Numbered from the stretch's first letter, positions 26,307 to 35,666 are shown. The stretch is DNA of 42,784 bases from Planctomycetota bacterium (GCA_020425695.1 JAGQRE010000017.1:1-42784), one strand, 5' to 3'. Notes: a model not told the origin generated them from the letters alone. A program made the numbers and translations.

Positions 26307-28691
26307 ATGGTAGACATAGCAATGACGCAGGTGATGCAGTTCCACAGTGACGCCGTTGACGACGGCGAACTGCAGATCACCGGTTTGGAAGGCGACGAGT
26401 CGATCTCGAAGCCGTACGAGTTTCGTCTGGAGCTTGCGTCAACAAAGCCGGACATCGACTTCGCTGAGGTACTGAAGAACCCTGCCTGGATCGGCATTAA
26501 GCAAGGCGTCCAGCTGGCGGGCAGCGCCACGCGTGCGGCCACGACACTCAAGATCCATGGCGTGGTCGAGAGCTTCGAGCAGATCGGCAAAGAACTCGAG
26601 ATGGTTAAGTATCGCGCGGTACTCAAGGCAACGCTGTCACGTCTCGCGCTAACGAACCAAAGCCGCATCTTTCAAGACATCAAAGTCCCTGATCTCGTGA
26701 AGAAGATCTGTGACCAGCATGACGTCATCATCGATACCGGCAAACTCAGCGGCAGCTTCGACACCCGCGAGTACATCGTTCAGTACGAAGAGTCCGATCT
26801 CGACTTCATCCATCGCTGGATGGAACACGAGGGCATCTACTACTACTTCGTCCAGAGCGAAGACCACGAAAAGATGGTCCTCGGCAACAAGCCCGAAGGC
26901 TACGGCGACATGCAAAGCACGGAAAGCCTGTCCTACAAGCCAAGGTCGAACGAGGGCAAACAGACCGAAGCCGAAGACACCGAGGCTGCGGCCGACGACT
27001 GGTTTAAGGAAGAGGTCGTCTACTCACTTGCCGGCAACGTGAAGATGCTGCCGAAAGAAGTCATCCTGAACGACTACAACTGGCGCGACCCGCAGACTCT
27101 GCTTGAGTGCAAGGCCGAAGTCAGCAAAGACGGCAAGGGCATCGTCTACGAATACAACGATCACTACCAGACGAAGGACCAAGGCAAGCACCTCGCCCAG
27201 ATTCGCGCCGAAGCGATCAGCGCCACTGAGAAGATTTTCAAGGGCAAATCAGAAAGCCGCGGGTTCAGGGCCGGTCTCAAGTTCACGCTCAAGGACCACT
27301 ACCGCAACGACTTCAACATGGAGTACCTGCTGACCGAGGTGAAACACTTCGCAACGCAGTCCGTCGCGTTGGGTAGTGGCAAGGGGCATGGCGCAAGCTA
27401 CCACAACGAGTTTACGGCCATCCCCAAAGCCAAAAGCTATCACCCACCATGCGTTACGCCGTGGCCGAGCATCAAGGGCGTCATGCATGCCAGGATTGAC
27501 GGCGGCGACTCCGGCACGCCCTACGGACAGATTGACGACAAGGGGCGTTACAAGGTGAAACTGCCGCTTGATCGCGGTGACGCGCAGGACGGCAACGCCA
27601 GCAAGTATGTCCGCAAGTCGGAAGTCTACGCCGGCCCCAACCAGGGCATGCACTTCCCGCTGCTGAAAGACGCGGAAGTTCTGATCACGCACATCGACGG
27701 TGACCCGGACCGCCCGATCATTTCCGGCGCCGTCTACAACGAACAAAGCACTACGGTCGTGAACAACACCAACGTAACGCAGAACGTGTTGAACACACCC
27801 GGCGGAAACTCGATCACGCTTGATGATACGGTCGGCGCACCGTTCATCACCATCAGCACCATCAGCGTGAAGAACAAGATCAAGCTTGATGGCACGGACG
27901 GATCCGAGCTGATCACGATCGAGAACCCGAAAAACAAGTTCGAACTCAACGGCGACGACCGCATCACCATCTATTGCGAGAACGAGAAGAGCCTGATCCG
28001 ACTGGGCAAGAAGGGCGGCGGCTCCAAGGCCGGAGCAGAAAAGGTCAAAGACACTGACGGCGTATGGATTGGCACCGACAAGGACATCAACCAACTCGCC
28101 GGCGGCGACATGAACGTAGAAGTCACCGGAGAGAAAAACGAAAAGATTCACGGAGCATCGAAGTGGACCATCAGTGGTCGTAGCGCTGAGTACAAATACA
28201 GCGACTGGTTCAGTTTCAAAGCGGCCGCGAGCGTTGCCACTTCAATCGGTGCAACCGCCGTCGCACAAATTGGGATCGAAGCCAAAGTAGCCTACGCCGC
28301 TTCGGCGAGCGTCACACGCGGTGACGGCTTCGCCGCAACGTGGGGCAAAATGTACAAGTTCGACAAATCCAGTTCAGTCGGGCTGGCCTTGCAAGACCGG
28401 AAGATTACGACGGTCAAGGACTCAACGCTCGACTCCAAGCTTGGCAACGTGATCATCGATTCGCTGGTGGGCCAGGTGAAGATCAGCGCGACGCAGAAAA
28501 TCGTGCTTGAGTGCGGCGCCAGCAAAATCGAAATCGGGCCCAGCGGCATAAAGCTTACCAGCGGTGCGGGCGCGGCCGGTTCGCGCACGACGCTCGGTGC
28601 AGCGATGACCCAGATCAAGGGCTCCAACATCAACATCGCATCCCGCGGCCCGTTGTCGGCCAAGGGTACGCCGGGCGGTCAGTACAAATAA
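26307..28691 (+). CDS. vgrG: T6SS spike protein VgrG (TssI)
   Basis: VgrG is the gp27/gp5-like trimeric spike. Residues about 10-370 are the gp27-like part, with L-D-F-I-H-R-W-M-E-H-E-G-I-Y-Y-Y-F. Residues about 385-475 are the gp5 OB-fold (G-R-Y-K-V-K-L-P-L-D, then G-M-H-F-P-L-L-K-D-A-E-V-L and I-S-G-A-V-Y-N). The remainder is a beta-helix needle with repeats such as I-T-L-D-D and a Ser/Ala-rich stretch (about 630-680), ending in a Gly/Ser tail. No enzymatic toxin domain is evident. ATG 26307 has AGAGGA upstream. The adaptor and tip genes follow after only nine bases. Confidence 0.94.
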   Translation: MVDIAMTQVMQFHSDAVDDGELQITGLEGDESISKPYEFRLELASTKPDIDFAEVLKNPAWIGIKQGVQLAGSATRAATTLKIHGVVESFEQIGKELEMVKYRAVLKATLSRLALTNQSRIFQDIKVPDLVKKICDQHDVIIDTGKLSGSFDTREYIVQYEESDLDFIHRWMEHEGIYYYFVQSEDHEKMVLGNKPEGYGDMQSTESLSYKPRSNEGKQTEAEDTEAAADDWFKEEVVYSLAGNVKMLPKEVILNDYNWRDPQTLLECKAEVSKDGKGIVYEYNDHYQTKDQGKHLAQIRAEAISATEKIFKGKSESRGFRAGLKFTLKDHYRNDFNMEYLLTEVKHFATQSVALGSGKGHGASYHNEFTAIPKAKSYHPPCVTPWPSIKGVMHARIDGGDSGTPYGQIDDKGRYKVKLPLDRGDAQDGNASKYVRKSEVYAGPNQGMHFPLLKDAEVLITHIDGDPDRPIISGAVYNEQSTTVVNNTNVTQNVLNTPGGNSITLDDTVGAPFITISTISVKNKIKLDGTDGSELITIENPKNKFELNGDDRITIYCENEKSLIRLGKKGGGSKAGAEKVKDTDGVWIGTDKDINQLAGGDMNVEVTGEKNEKIHGASKWTISGRSAEYKYSDWFSFKAAASVATSIGATAVAQIGIEAKVAYAASASVTRGDGFAATWGKMYKFDKSSSVGLALQDRKITTVKDSTLDSKLGNVIIDSLVGQVKISATQKIVLECGASKIEIGPSGIKLTSGAGAAGSRTTLGAAMTQIKGSNINIASRGPLSAKGTPGGQYK

Positions 28692-28700
28692 GGGACGGTC

Positions 28701-30980
28701 GTGGATATCAAAAATCGCACTCCGTTCGCGTTTGCCCCGGTGATGGGATGGGTCAACTTTCCATCCCACACCGCGACTCTCGTCGTCAAGGCGGGTTTCC
28801 GCATCATGCCCGACGGTGTGTGCGAACCGCTTGATGAGCAACCGTCGTTTGAAGGCGACGTGATGTCCAAGGCCTCGGAGCCTGAGTGCCTGTACGACGC
28901 CGATCTCGCCCAATACAAGCCGCACGCCGACGTGCTGCTGAGCGGCAGCTGCCACGCGCCCGGCGGCAAGGCTGTCACGGCCACAACCGCGACCTTCCGG
29001 GTAGGCGACTGGTCAAAGTCGGTCGCGTGCATCGGCAACCGGACGTGGCAAAAAGGTCTGATCCGCTCAACCATGTCCGAGCCGGAACCTTTCACCAAAG
29101 TCGCAATCACGTGGCACAATGCTTTCGGGGGCCCGAAGTTCGCGCACAACCCGGCCGGCAAAGGGCACAAGGACGTGTTACTGCCAAACATCGAAAACCC
29201 GAACGACCTGATTGGCGGCGCAGGCGACAAGCCGAAACCCGCCGGGTTTGGTCCGCTGCATCGCAGCTGGAAGCACCGCACCAAGAAGATGGGCACGTAT
29301 GACAAGAAGTGGCTCAAAGAGCGCTTCCCCGCGTGGCCAAAGGACTTTGACTGGACATACTTCAACGCTGCACCGGACGACCAGCAGCTCGACGGTTTCC
29401 TGAACTGCACCGAAGAGGTCGTGCTTGAAGGCATGAGTGCCGATCACCCGGTACTCAAAACGAGGCTGCCGGGTATTCGCGTACGCTGCCTGATTCGCGA
29501 AGGCGATGAACTGGCATTGCGCGAAGTTCAGATGAACCTCGACACCATGCACGTCGACGCCGACAAGCAGGAAATCTACCTGCTGTGGCGCGGCATTGCG
29601 GACGTCAGCGACGGCGACTGGACAGCTTGCCGCGACATACTGGTCGTTTCAGAAAAGCTCGAAGACAAAAAGCAAACTCACGAAGAACTGCTGCCCCTCT
29701 TTGAAGAAGAACCCGAAGAGGGCGAAGTCGAAGAAGGCGACGAGCCCGAGTCAGTCGAAGAAAAAAGCGCAGCCATCGACAAGCTGATCAAAGAAATGGA
29801 AGCCCGGGCCGCGAAGGTCGAAGGTGACGTTTCTGCGGCGGCGAAGCGCGCGGCCGGTGACGAGTTTGACCCCGTCAAACAGGCCGCAAGCGCACCCAAG
29901 ACCGAATACAGCCACGCCGTAAACGCGGTCAATTCGAACTGGCAGGGTGTCGCAGGCGCGGGCGGGAAACTGCCGCCCGGCGTTTCAGCCAACGACTTCA
30001 ACCCGGCGGCAGACCCTGGGATGCAGGAGTTGATGAAGCTTGAGCAAGCCATGAAGCCACCCAGGCCAACCGAGCCCGGAAAGCTTGCAGCCATGATGAA
30101 GTCAGGCGAAGCCAAGGGGGGTGACTTCGGCGGGGCTGAGTTGAAAGAGCAAGACCTAGAAGGCTCCGACCTGAGCGAGAGCTTCCTGAACGACGCTGAC
30201 CTGTCCGGCGCGAACCTGAAAGGCGCGGATCTCAATGGCGCGTCCCTGAGTAACGCAAACCTCAGTAACGCCGACCTCAGTGGCGCCGATCTTTCTGAAG
30301 CTGACCTTACGGGCGCGGACTTGTCAGGCGCGAAACTCGATGGGGCCAACCTGTCTGAGTCCGTGCTGATGAAAACCAAGGCCGACGGCGCCTCTTTCAA
30401 AGGCGTAAAAGCGGTCGGCGCAATTTTCGCGGAAATGCAGGCCGACGGCGGCATCTTCAGCGAGGGTGATTTCACACAGGCCGTGTTCTCGGATGTATCT
30501 CTCGTGAAGGCAGACTTCACCGGTTCGATTCTCAAGGACGCCGCCTTCGATGGTGTGAACGCCACGGAAGCCATCTTCACTGGCGCAATCATGCCCGGCT
30601 TCCGCGGAGGTGAGGCAAGCGACTTCACGAAAGCCAAAGTCGATAAGGTCAATGGCACCGGCAGCGTTTGGGAAAAGTCGACACTGGTCGAGACTGACTT
30701 CGCGGAGTCAGAGCTTGGCGGCGCACTCTTCCCGGACTCAAACCTGACCGGCGCGCGTCTCTTCGGCGCAAACCTGACACGCAGCGTCATGCGCAAGGCG
30801 GTGTTGAAGGGTGCAAAATGCGGGAACACCAACTTCTTCCGCGCCATGCTTGAACAGGCAGACTTGACCGAGGCATCGCTGGTGAACGCGAATTGTTACG
30901 AAGCCGACTTCATGGACGCAAAGACGGAAGGCACCAACTTTGAAGGCGCCAACCTGAAGATGACTAAACTGGCCAAGTGA
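28701..30980 (+). CDS. DUF2169 T6SS adaptor fused to a pentapeptide-repeat domain
   Basis: Residues about 1-320 look like DUF2169, a family found beside vgrG/PAAR genes and treated as a T6SS effector adaptor: P-F-A-F-A-P-V-M-G-W near the start, H-N-A-F-G-G-P-K-F-A-H-N-P-A-G-K and H-R-S-W. An acidic linker follows (about 330-350, E-E-E-P-E-E-G-E). Residues about 476-759 are tandem pentapeptide repeats (A-[DN]-L-x-x), which fold into a right-handed four-sided beta-helix. The start is GTG 28701 with AGGGAC upstream. The stop overlaps the next start (TGATG). Role as a loading adaptor is inferred from family and position. Confidence 0.85.
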   Translation: MDIKNRTPFAFAPVMGWVNFPSHTATLVVKAGFRIMPDGVCEPLDEQPSFEGDVMSKASEPECLYDADLAQYKPHADVLLSGSCHAPGGKAVTATTATFRVGDWSKSVACIGNRTWQKGLIRSTMSEPEPFTKVAITWHNAFGGPKFAHNPAGKGHKDVLLPNIENPNDLIGGAGDKPKPAGFGPLHRSWKHRTKKMGTYDKKWLKERFPAWPKDFDWTYFNAAPDDQQLDGFLNCTEEVVLEGMSADHPVLKTRLPGIRVRCLIREGDELALREVQMNLDTMHVDADKQEIYLLWRGIADVSDGDWTACRDILVVSEKLEDKKQTHEELLPLFEEEPEEGEVEEGDEPESVEEKSAAIDKLIKEMEARAAKVEGDVSAAAKRAAGDEFDPVKQAASAPKTEYSHAVNAVNSNWQGVAGAGGKLPPGVSANDFNPAADPGMQELMKLEQAMKPPRPTEPGKLAAMMKSGEAKGGDFGGAELKEQDLEGSDLSESFLNDADLSGANLKGADLNGASLSNANLSNADLSGADLSEADLTGADLSGAKLDGANLSESVLMKTKADGASFKGVKAVGAIFAEMQADGGIFSEGDFTQAVFSDVSLVKADFTGSILKDAAFDGVNATEAIFTGAIMPGFRGGEASDFTKAKVDKVNGTGSVWEKSTLVETDFAESELGGALFPDSNLTGARLFGANLTRSVMRKAVLKGAKCGNTNFFRAMLEQADLTEASLVNANCYEADFMDAKTEGTNFEGANLKMTKLAK

Positions 30981-32845
30981 TGGATCAAGTGAAGAACATA
31001 GAGACGGTAGAGGCATTTACGCAGTTCGTGAAATCGGGCGATTCGCCTGAAGGCGTTCTGCTGGCCGAGCTTGAACTTGCAGGGCTTGATCTCGTCGGCG
31101 TGAACCTGGCCGGTGCAATTATCCAGGGTTGCAACCTGGGTGCGGCAAACCTCGGTGACGCAAACTGCGCGGGCACAAAGTTCATCGCATGCGTGCTTGA
31201 AAGCGCACGCTTCATAAACGCTAACCTCGAAGACGCCGCACTGATTCAATGCACTGCCCAGGGCGCTGACTTCAGCAACGCAAACCTCAGCAAGTCGGTC
31301 CTGACCTCGAGTAACTTCACGGGCGCGAAGTTCGTTGACGCGAACCTGTTCAGCACAGGCGCTGAGCAGGCCGGTTTCAGTGATGCCGATTTCACCAACG
31401 CCAACCTTGAGGAAACCGGTTTCACGCTTTCCGACCTGACAAACGCCAACTTGTCCGGCACAAGGCTCGTGACTACCCAGTTCATGGGCTCACAGGCGAC
31501 CGGTATCGATTTCCAGGATGCAAGGATCGAAGGCGTATTCGCATTCGACGCGCTGCTGACCGGCGCAAAGAACCTGCCGCAACGCGTTTCAGGCAGTTTC
31601 GCCGGGGCGGATCTGTCAGGGCTGGACCTGTCAGGGCGGGACTTCACCGACTCCGACTTCAGCAAGGCAAACCTCGGCGGTGTGAACCTGAGCGGCGCTA
31701 CGCTATCCAAGTGCAACCTGTCCGAGGCTGACCTGACAAGCGCAGACCTGACCGGATGTACGGCCAGCTACGCCCGCTTTCCTCAAGCCAAGCTGGACGG
31801 CGCAAAGCTGGCAAAGTCAGACTTCACATGCAGTGACTTCAGCGACTGTGACCTTACCGGCAAAGACTTCAGCGGCTGCAACCTTACCGGCGCAATGTTC
31901 AGCAACGCCGTTGTCAAAGACTGGCGCATCAAAGACGCGACTCTTGAGTCTGTCGTTCTCGACAACGTTGATCTGGAAGCCTATGACTTCAGCGGGTTAG
32001 CGATGCAGGGCGCGGACTTCACCGGCAGCCGACTCAAAGGCGCCAAGTTCGCGGGCTGCAATCTTGACGGCGCGGACTTTGCCCAGGCCGACGTTTCCGC
32101 GGCGAATTTCACCGGCGCGAACCTGAACAACGGCAGCATGATCCTCGCTGACGCGACCGGCACCAAATTCCGCGACGCAACCCTGGAAGAGACGACGCTG
32201 CATGATGCCAAGCTGGAAAAGGCGTCGTTCGCGGGCGCATCTTTGCTCAGTGTCAGCTTCGCGGGCGTCGATATGACCGACGTCGGCATTCTCGGCGGAA
32301 ACTTCCTGCGCTGCGAGTTCCGTCAGTGCAAGCTGAACAGCATGAACCTGCGCGGGGCAAAGTTTCCACTGTGTGACTTCGAAGAGGCCGACCTGTCTGC
32401 TACCAACCTGACAGACGCCGACCTGACCCAGTGCATGTTCAAGAACGCCAACCTGAACGGGCTCGGTGCGAAGGGCGCGCTGCTCGTGGCGGCTGACTTT
32501 AGCTCCGCGAACCTCAGTCAAGCCGTTTTCGCAGATGCCGACCTGCACATGAGTATGTTCATCGGCACAAATATCAACGAAGCAAACTTCGACAACGCCG
32601 ACATGCGTCAGTGTTACATGGACGGCGCCACGGCGCTTAAAGCCCGCTTCCAGGACGCGCAACTGAACTACGCCGTAATGAGCCACGCCGATCTGCGATT
32701 GGCCGATTTCTCAGGCGCGGACATGCAGGGCGTTGATCTGCACGCCGCAATTGAAGAAGGCGCCAAGTACGACAAGGCAAACATGAAGGGGGTCAAGCGC
32801 ACCGACGCTGACCTCTTCGAAGCTGAGAATTACAAAGGCAAGTAA
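30980..32845 (+). CDS. Large pentapeptide-repeat protein in the vgrG module
   Basis: Almost the whole 621-residue protein (about 25-605) is A-[DN]-[LF]-x-x pentapeptide repeat, around a hundred or more units, so it should form a long rod-like beta-helix or several stacked rods. ATG 30980 shares its A with the upstream TGA (TGATG), a coupling arrangement; GTG 30977 is a one-codon alternative. There is no signal peptide or membrane segment. Pentapeptide proteins can mimic DNA or act as structural rods; here, between a DUF2169 adaptor and tip genes, it may be cargo, an extension of the spike, or a protective partner. Function unknown. Confidence 0.85.
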   Translation: MDQVKNIETVEAFTQFVKSGDSPEGVLLAELELAGLDLVGVNLAGAIIQGCNLGAANLGDANCAGTKFIACVLESARFINANLEDAALIQCTAQGADFSNANLSKSVLTSSNFTGAKFVDANLFSTGAEQAGFSDADFTNANLEETGFTLSDLTNANLSGTRLVTTQFMGSQATGIDFQDARIEGVFAFDALLTGAKNLPQRVSGSFAGADLSGLDLSGRDFTDSDFSKANLGGVNLSGATLSKCNLSEADLTSADLTGCTASYARFPQAKLDGAKLAKSDFTCSDFSDCDLTGKDFSGCNLTGAMFSNAVVKDWRIKDATLESVVLDNVDLEAYDFSGLAMQGADFTGSRLKGAKFAGCNLDGADFAQADVSAANFTGANLNNGSMILADATGTKFRDATLEETTLHDAKLEKASFAGASLLSVSFAGVDMTDVGILGGNFLRCEFRQCKLNSMNLRGAKFPLCDFEEADLSATNLTDADLTQCMFKNANLNGLGAKGALLVAADFSSANLSQAVFADADLHMSMFIGTNINEANFDNADMRQCYMDGATALKARFQDAQLNYAVMSHADLRLADFSGADMQGVDLHAAIEEGAKYDKANMKGVKRTDADLFEAENYKGK

Positions 32846-32856
32846 GGGAGACCGTA

Positions 32857-33375
32857 ATGATTCAAACCGACACAGCGACAAAACTCGGACCGGGCATGAT
32901 TCACAGCCAGGCGGACGGGCGTGTGATCGCAACATTCGAGGGTGAACAGGTCTCCGCCATCAACGCGATCGCTTTCCCGTGGACACCTCACGAGGGTGAT
33001 GTCGTGCTGATGATCGCCCAGGAGGACAGCCACTACATCATCGGTGTGCTGCAAACCCGCGGCGACTTCACGATGACGTTCCCGGCCAACGTGAACTTCC
33101 AGGCCCCCAAGGGCGCAATCAACTTCCACAGCGGCGAAGCAATCGACATGCACGCCCCGGAGGTAAAGGTCACCGGCGGCAAGATCACGTTGCTGGCGAA
33201 GACCATGACCGAGAAATTCGGCAATGCGTTCCGCTGGGTTACGGACCTTGTGCAGGTGAAATCAGGGCGCTCACGGAATCTGGTCGAGGGCGCCAGCTAT
33301 GAACGCTGCGAGCGCCGCGTCATCAAAGCCAAGAAGGACGTGCGCGTGAACGGCAACCGGATTCACCTGGGCTAA
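32857..33375 (+). CDS. DUF3540 family protein of the T6SS tip module
   Basis: 172 residues with a small beta-barrel-like N-terminal half (G-D-V-V-L-M-I-A, then Y-I-I-G-V-L) and a beta-helix-like middle (F-T-M-T-F-P-A-N-V-N-F-Q-A-P and A-I-D-M-H-A-P-E-V-K). This pattern, and the neighbours DUF2169, pentapeptide and DUF4150, fit DUF3540, found in T6SS loci with no proven function. The beta-helix part resembles the end of a VgrG needle, so it may extend or plug the spike (inference). ATG 32857 has AGGGAGACC upstream. Confidence 0.75.
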   Translation: MIQTDTATKLGPGMIHSQADGRVIATFEGEQVSAINAIAFPWTPHEGDVVLMIAQEDSHYIIGVLQTRGDFTMTFPANVNFQAPKGAINFHSGEAIDMHAPEVKVTGGKITLLAKTMTEKFGNAFRWVTDLVQVKSGRSRNLVEGASYERCERRVIKAKKDVRVNGNRIHLG

Positions 33376-33413
33376 CGAAACTTCGCTCGCTCGCGATTGA
33401 GCAGGAGATTGCC

Positions 33414-33824
33414 ATGTTACCAGCATCAACAAAAATGAACGGACAGTGCATGGGCACACCCGACGTCTGCAAGACGCCGGCCGCACCTTCGCCAATCCCC
33501 ATACCGTATCCAAACATCGCCCAGTGCATGATGGCCAACCCGGGCACCTGCACGATGACCGCCAAGATCGAGAACTTCCCGATCATCGTCGTGAACAGCC
33601 AAATTACTCTGTCCAACGGCGACGAGGCAGGCACCCTTGGCGGTGTGGTTTCAAATGTCTTCATGGGGCCGGGAACCTACAAGCGCGGCAGCTCTAAGGT
33701 GAAGGCCGAGGGCAAGCCCGTCTGCTTTATCACTTCAACCGTCGGTCAGAACGGCGCAAACCCGAATGTGCCGGCCGGCACCCAGATTGCACCCAGCCAA
33801 GTGATGGTGCTCGTCGCCCCATAG
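33414..33824 (+). CDS. PAAR-like spike-tip protein (DUF4150)
   Basis: 136 residues that resemble DUF4150, a PAAR-like family: P-D-V-C-K-T-P-A-A-P-S-P-I-P-I-P-Y-P-N near the N-terminus, then V-N-S-Q-I-T-L-S-N-G-D-E-A-G-T-L-G-G-V and a Cys after K-P-V. PAAR-type proteins cap VgrG and bring cargo. There is no C-terminal toxin domain; the chain stops right after the fold. ATG 33414 has AGGAGA upstream. It closes the T6SS run. Confidence 0.88.
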   Translation: MLPASTKMNGQCMGTPDVCKTPAAPSPIPIPYPNIAQCMMANPGTCTMTAKIENFPIIVVNSQITLSNGDEAGTLGGVVSNVFMGPGTYKRGSSKVKAEGKPVCFITSTVGQNGANPNVPAGTQIAPSQVMVLVAP

Positions 33825-33855
33825 ACGCGGGCCGCAACGTTCTTAGCTTCTCAAC

Positions 33856-33876
33856 CCGGGCCAATGATTGGCCCGG
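33856..33876 (+). promoter_or_regulatory. Perfect hairpin overlapping the sdaA ribosome binding site
   Basis: CCGGGCCAAT (33856-33865) and ATTGGCCCGG (33867-33876) are exact reverse complements around one base. The last two G are part of the GGAG (33875-33878) that serves the ATG at 33887. The hairpin could therefore hide the ribosome binding site, or end transcripts coming from the T6SS operon, although no T-tract follows. Confidence 0.5.
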
Positions 33877-33886
33877 AGTTGTGTTT

Positions 33887-35122
33887 ATGGAATCACTTCG
33901 CGAACTCTACCGCATCGGCGCAGGCCCTTCCGCCAGCCACACCATGGGTCCCAAGCGCGCCGCTGAGCTTTTCAAACAGCGTACGCCGGGTGCAGCGAAG
34001 CATCGCGTAACACTGTACGCCAGCCTGGCAGCGACCGGGCGCGGACACTTGACCGACGTCGCCATGCAACAGGTATTCGAGGGCAGAGACTTTGTCATCG
34101 ACTGGAAGCCCCGCGAAAGCATGCCCCTGCACCCGAACGGGATGCGCTGGGAAGCCTTGGACGCCAACGGCGAGCCTACCGAAAAATGGGAAGTCTACAG
34201 CGTAGGTGGCGGCGCGCTTGCCGAGGAAGGCCAAACTCCACCACCGGACCTCTACGTGCGTCACAGCATGCGCGAGATTCTTCAGTGGTCACGCGAAACC
34301 AACATGCCGCTGTGGAAATTCGTTGAGGAACGCGAAGGCCTTGAAATCTGGGATTATCTCAGCACCTGCTGGCTCGCCATGCAGGAAGCCATTGAACGCG
34401 GGCTTGAGGCCCACGGCGTTTTACCCGGAAGCCTGAAACTAAAGCGCAAGGCGCACCGCCACTATGAGCAAGCCAAAGGGCGACCCGGTGCGCTGCAACG
34501 CACGGGGCTGCTGACCGCCTACGCGCTCGCCGTCAGTGAAGAGAATGCCAGCGGCGGCACCGTAGTGACGGCCCCCACCTGTGGCGCCTGTGGAGTGCTG
34601 CCGGCCGTGCTACGCTACCTGAAGGAAGTACTGAACCTTGACGACCGCAAGATTCTGCGTGCCATGGCCACGGCCGGCATTGTAGGCAATCTCGTCAAAA
34701 CCAACGCCAGCATCAGCGGCGCGGCCGTCGGCTGTCAGGGTGAAGTCGGAACGGCCTGCGCCATGGCAGCTGCTGCAGCCGCCCAACTCATGGGCGGTGA
34801 CGCCCGACAGATCGAATACGCCGCCGAAATGGGGATTGAGCATCACTTGGGGCTGACCTGCGACCCAGTGGCTGGGCTGGTGCAGATCCCTTGCATTGAA
34901 CGCAACGCCGTCGGTGCCATGCGAGCCGTCGACTGTGGCGACTACGCGCTGCTGAGTGACGGCGAACACGAGATACCCTTCGACACAGTCGTGAAAACAA
35001 TGAAAGCCACAGGCGAAGACTTGCAGGACCGCTACCGCGAAACCAGCGAAGGCGGACTGGCCAAGCTTCATATCCCCCCCGGCGTCGACCCGACGGCCAT
35101 TGAGGGCAACCACTGTGGTTAA
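33887..35122 (+). CDS. sdaA: L-serine ammonia-lyase, iron-sulfur type (single chain)
   Basis: Deaminates L-serine to pyruvate and ammonia in the cytoplasm with a [4Fe-4S] cluster. The N-terminal beta domain begins [16 protein letters not shown]. The alpha domain carries [15 protein letters not shown], then [10 protein letters not shown], and [14 protein letters not shown], which supplies the cluster Cys. Both domains are in one chain, as in SdaA of E. coli. ATG 33887 is preferred because GGAG lies eight bases upstream; GTG 33881 is too near it. It is a metabolic gene with no obvious tie to the T6SS. Confidence 0.93.
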   Translation: MESLRELYRIGAGPSASHTMGPKRAAELFKQRTPGAAKHRVTLYASLAATGRGHLTDVAMQQVFEGRDFVIDWKPRESMPLHPNGMRWEALDANGEPTEKWEVYSVGGGALAEEGQTPPPDLYVRHSMREILQWSRETNMPLWKFVEEREGLEIWDYLSTCWLAMQEAIERGLEAHGVLPGSLKLKRKAHRHYEQAKGRPGALQRTGLLTAYALAVSEENASGGTVVTAPTCGACGVLPAVLRYLKEVLNLDDRKILRAMATAGIVGNLVKTNASISGAAVGCQGEVGTACAMAAAAAAQLMGGDARQIEYAAEMGIEHHLGLTCDPVAGLVQIPCIERNAVGAMRAVDCGDYALLSDGEHEIPFDTVVKTMKATGEDLQDRYRETSEGGLAKLHIPPGVDPTAIEGNHCG

Positions 35123-35155
35123 AGCCCTGAATCGGGGGCTTCGCGCTCTCTCAAA

Positions 35156-35183
35156 ATGACCGATGAGTCAATAAATTTATTAT
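35156..35183 (+). promoter_or_regulatory. Possible sigma-70 promoter before the receiver-like gene
   Basis: ATGACC (35156-35161) and TATTAT (35178-35183) are separated by 16 bases within an AT-rich island in an otherwise GC-rich gap. The -10 matches the consensus at five of six positions, the -35 at four. Position, about 50 bases before the next gene, is suitable. Confidence 0.3.
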
Positions 35184-35234
35184 TGTCACATCGTAACACC
35201 ATTCTAGGGTGACGCGCTTCGAGGCTGTCATGAG

Positions 35235-35666
35235 GTGCCATTCGTGAAGCGTTCGTACATCCATCTGCGCCTTGGCGTGATTCTTGCCAGCGAGAAGCAG
35301 GCGAGTCTCGTTGCCCGCCCGCTGGCCGAAGAGTACTCCGTGCGTCTTGAGCAATTTGAGCAAGCCCACGATGCGCTCGACTTTGTACGCAAGAAGCACC
35401 CGCAGGTCGTCATCGCCGACTATGAACGTTTTGGCGCATCTGGGATCTATGGACTCGCCGACCTGATGGGCGAGGCCGACGCACCGGTCATCCTGATTGT
35501 GCGCGACGTTAGCGAATGGGAACGTGAGCAATTCAGCGCCTTGAACGTTTTCCATGTGTTTGAAGGCAGCTTCAAGATTTCAGAGTTAGGCGAGAAGGTA
35601 ACGCTCGCAATGAAGCGCCGTTTCCGCATCGGCAGCAGCGACCGTCTGCCGGTCGTTGGCGTCTGA
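35235..35666 (+). CDS. Divergent receiver-like (CheY-fold) protein
   Basis: Alternating beta/alpha pattern typical of a receiver domain: L-G-V-I-L-A-S-E at the start, V-V-I-A-D-Y (possible phospho-acceptor Asp), A-P-V-I-L-I-V-R, and a late strand before E-G-S-F-K. The acidic pair after the first strand and the usual T/S and K-P are not kept clearly, so phosphorylation is doubtful. No output domain follows. 143 residues from GTG 35235; GTG 35244 is also possible. Ends nine bases from the convergent minus-strand gene. A stand-alone degenerate receiver is the best reading, not a firm one. Confidence 0.6.
   Translation: MPFVKRSYIHLRLGVILASEKQASLVARPLAEEYSVRLEQFEQAHDALDFVRKKHPQVVIADYERFGASGIYGLADLMGEADAPVILIVRDVSEWEREQFSALNVFHVFEGSFKISELGEKVTLAMKRRFRIGSSDRLPVVGV

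Noticed and set aside
27249-28151. 300-codon open frame on the minus strand
   Set aside because: Antisense to vgrG, which has clear family motifs; the opposite frame resembles nothing known.
29678-30847. 389-codon open frame on the minus strand
   Set aside because: It lies antisense to the pentapeptide repeats; Ala/Asp/Leu-repeat codons read backwards give a Ser/Ala/Pro/Arg-rich frame without any recognisable domain or ribosome binding site.
30130-32845. CRISPR-like or tandem DNA repeat array
   Set aside because: The short periodic similarity comes from pentapeptide codons (15-base period) in open reading frames and has no constant repeat-spacer structure.
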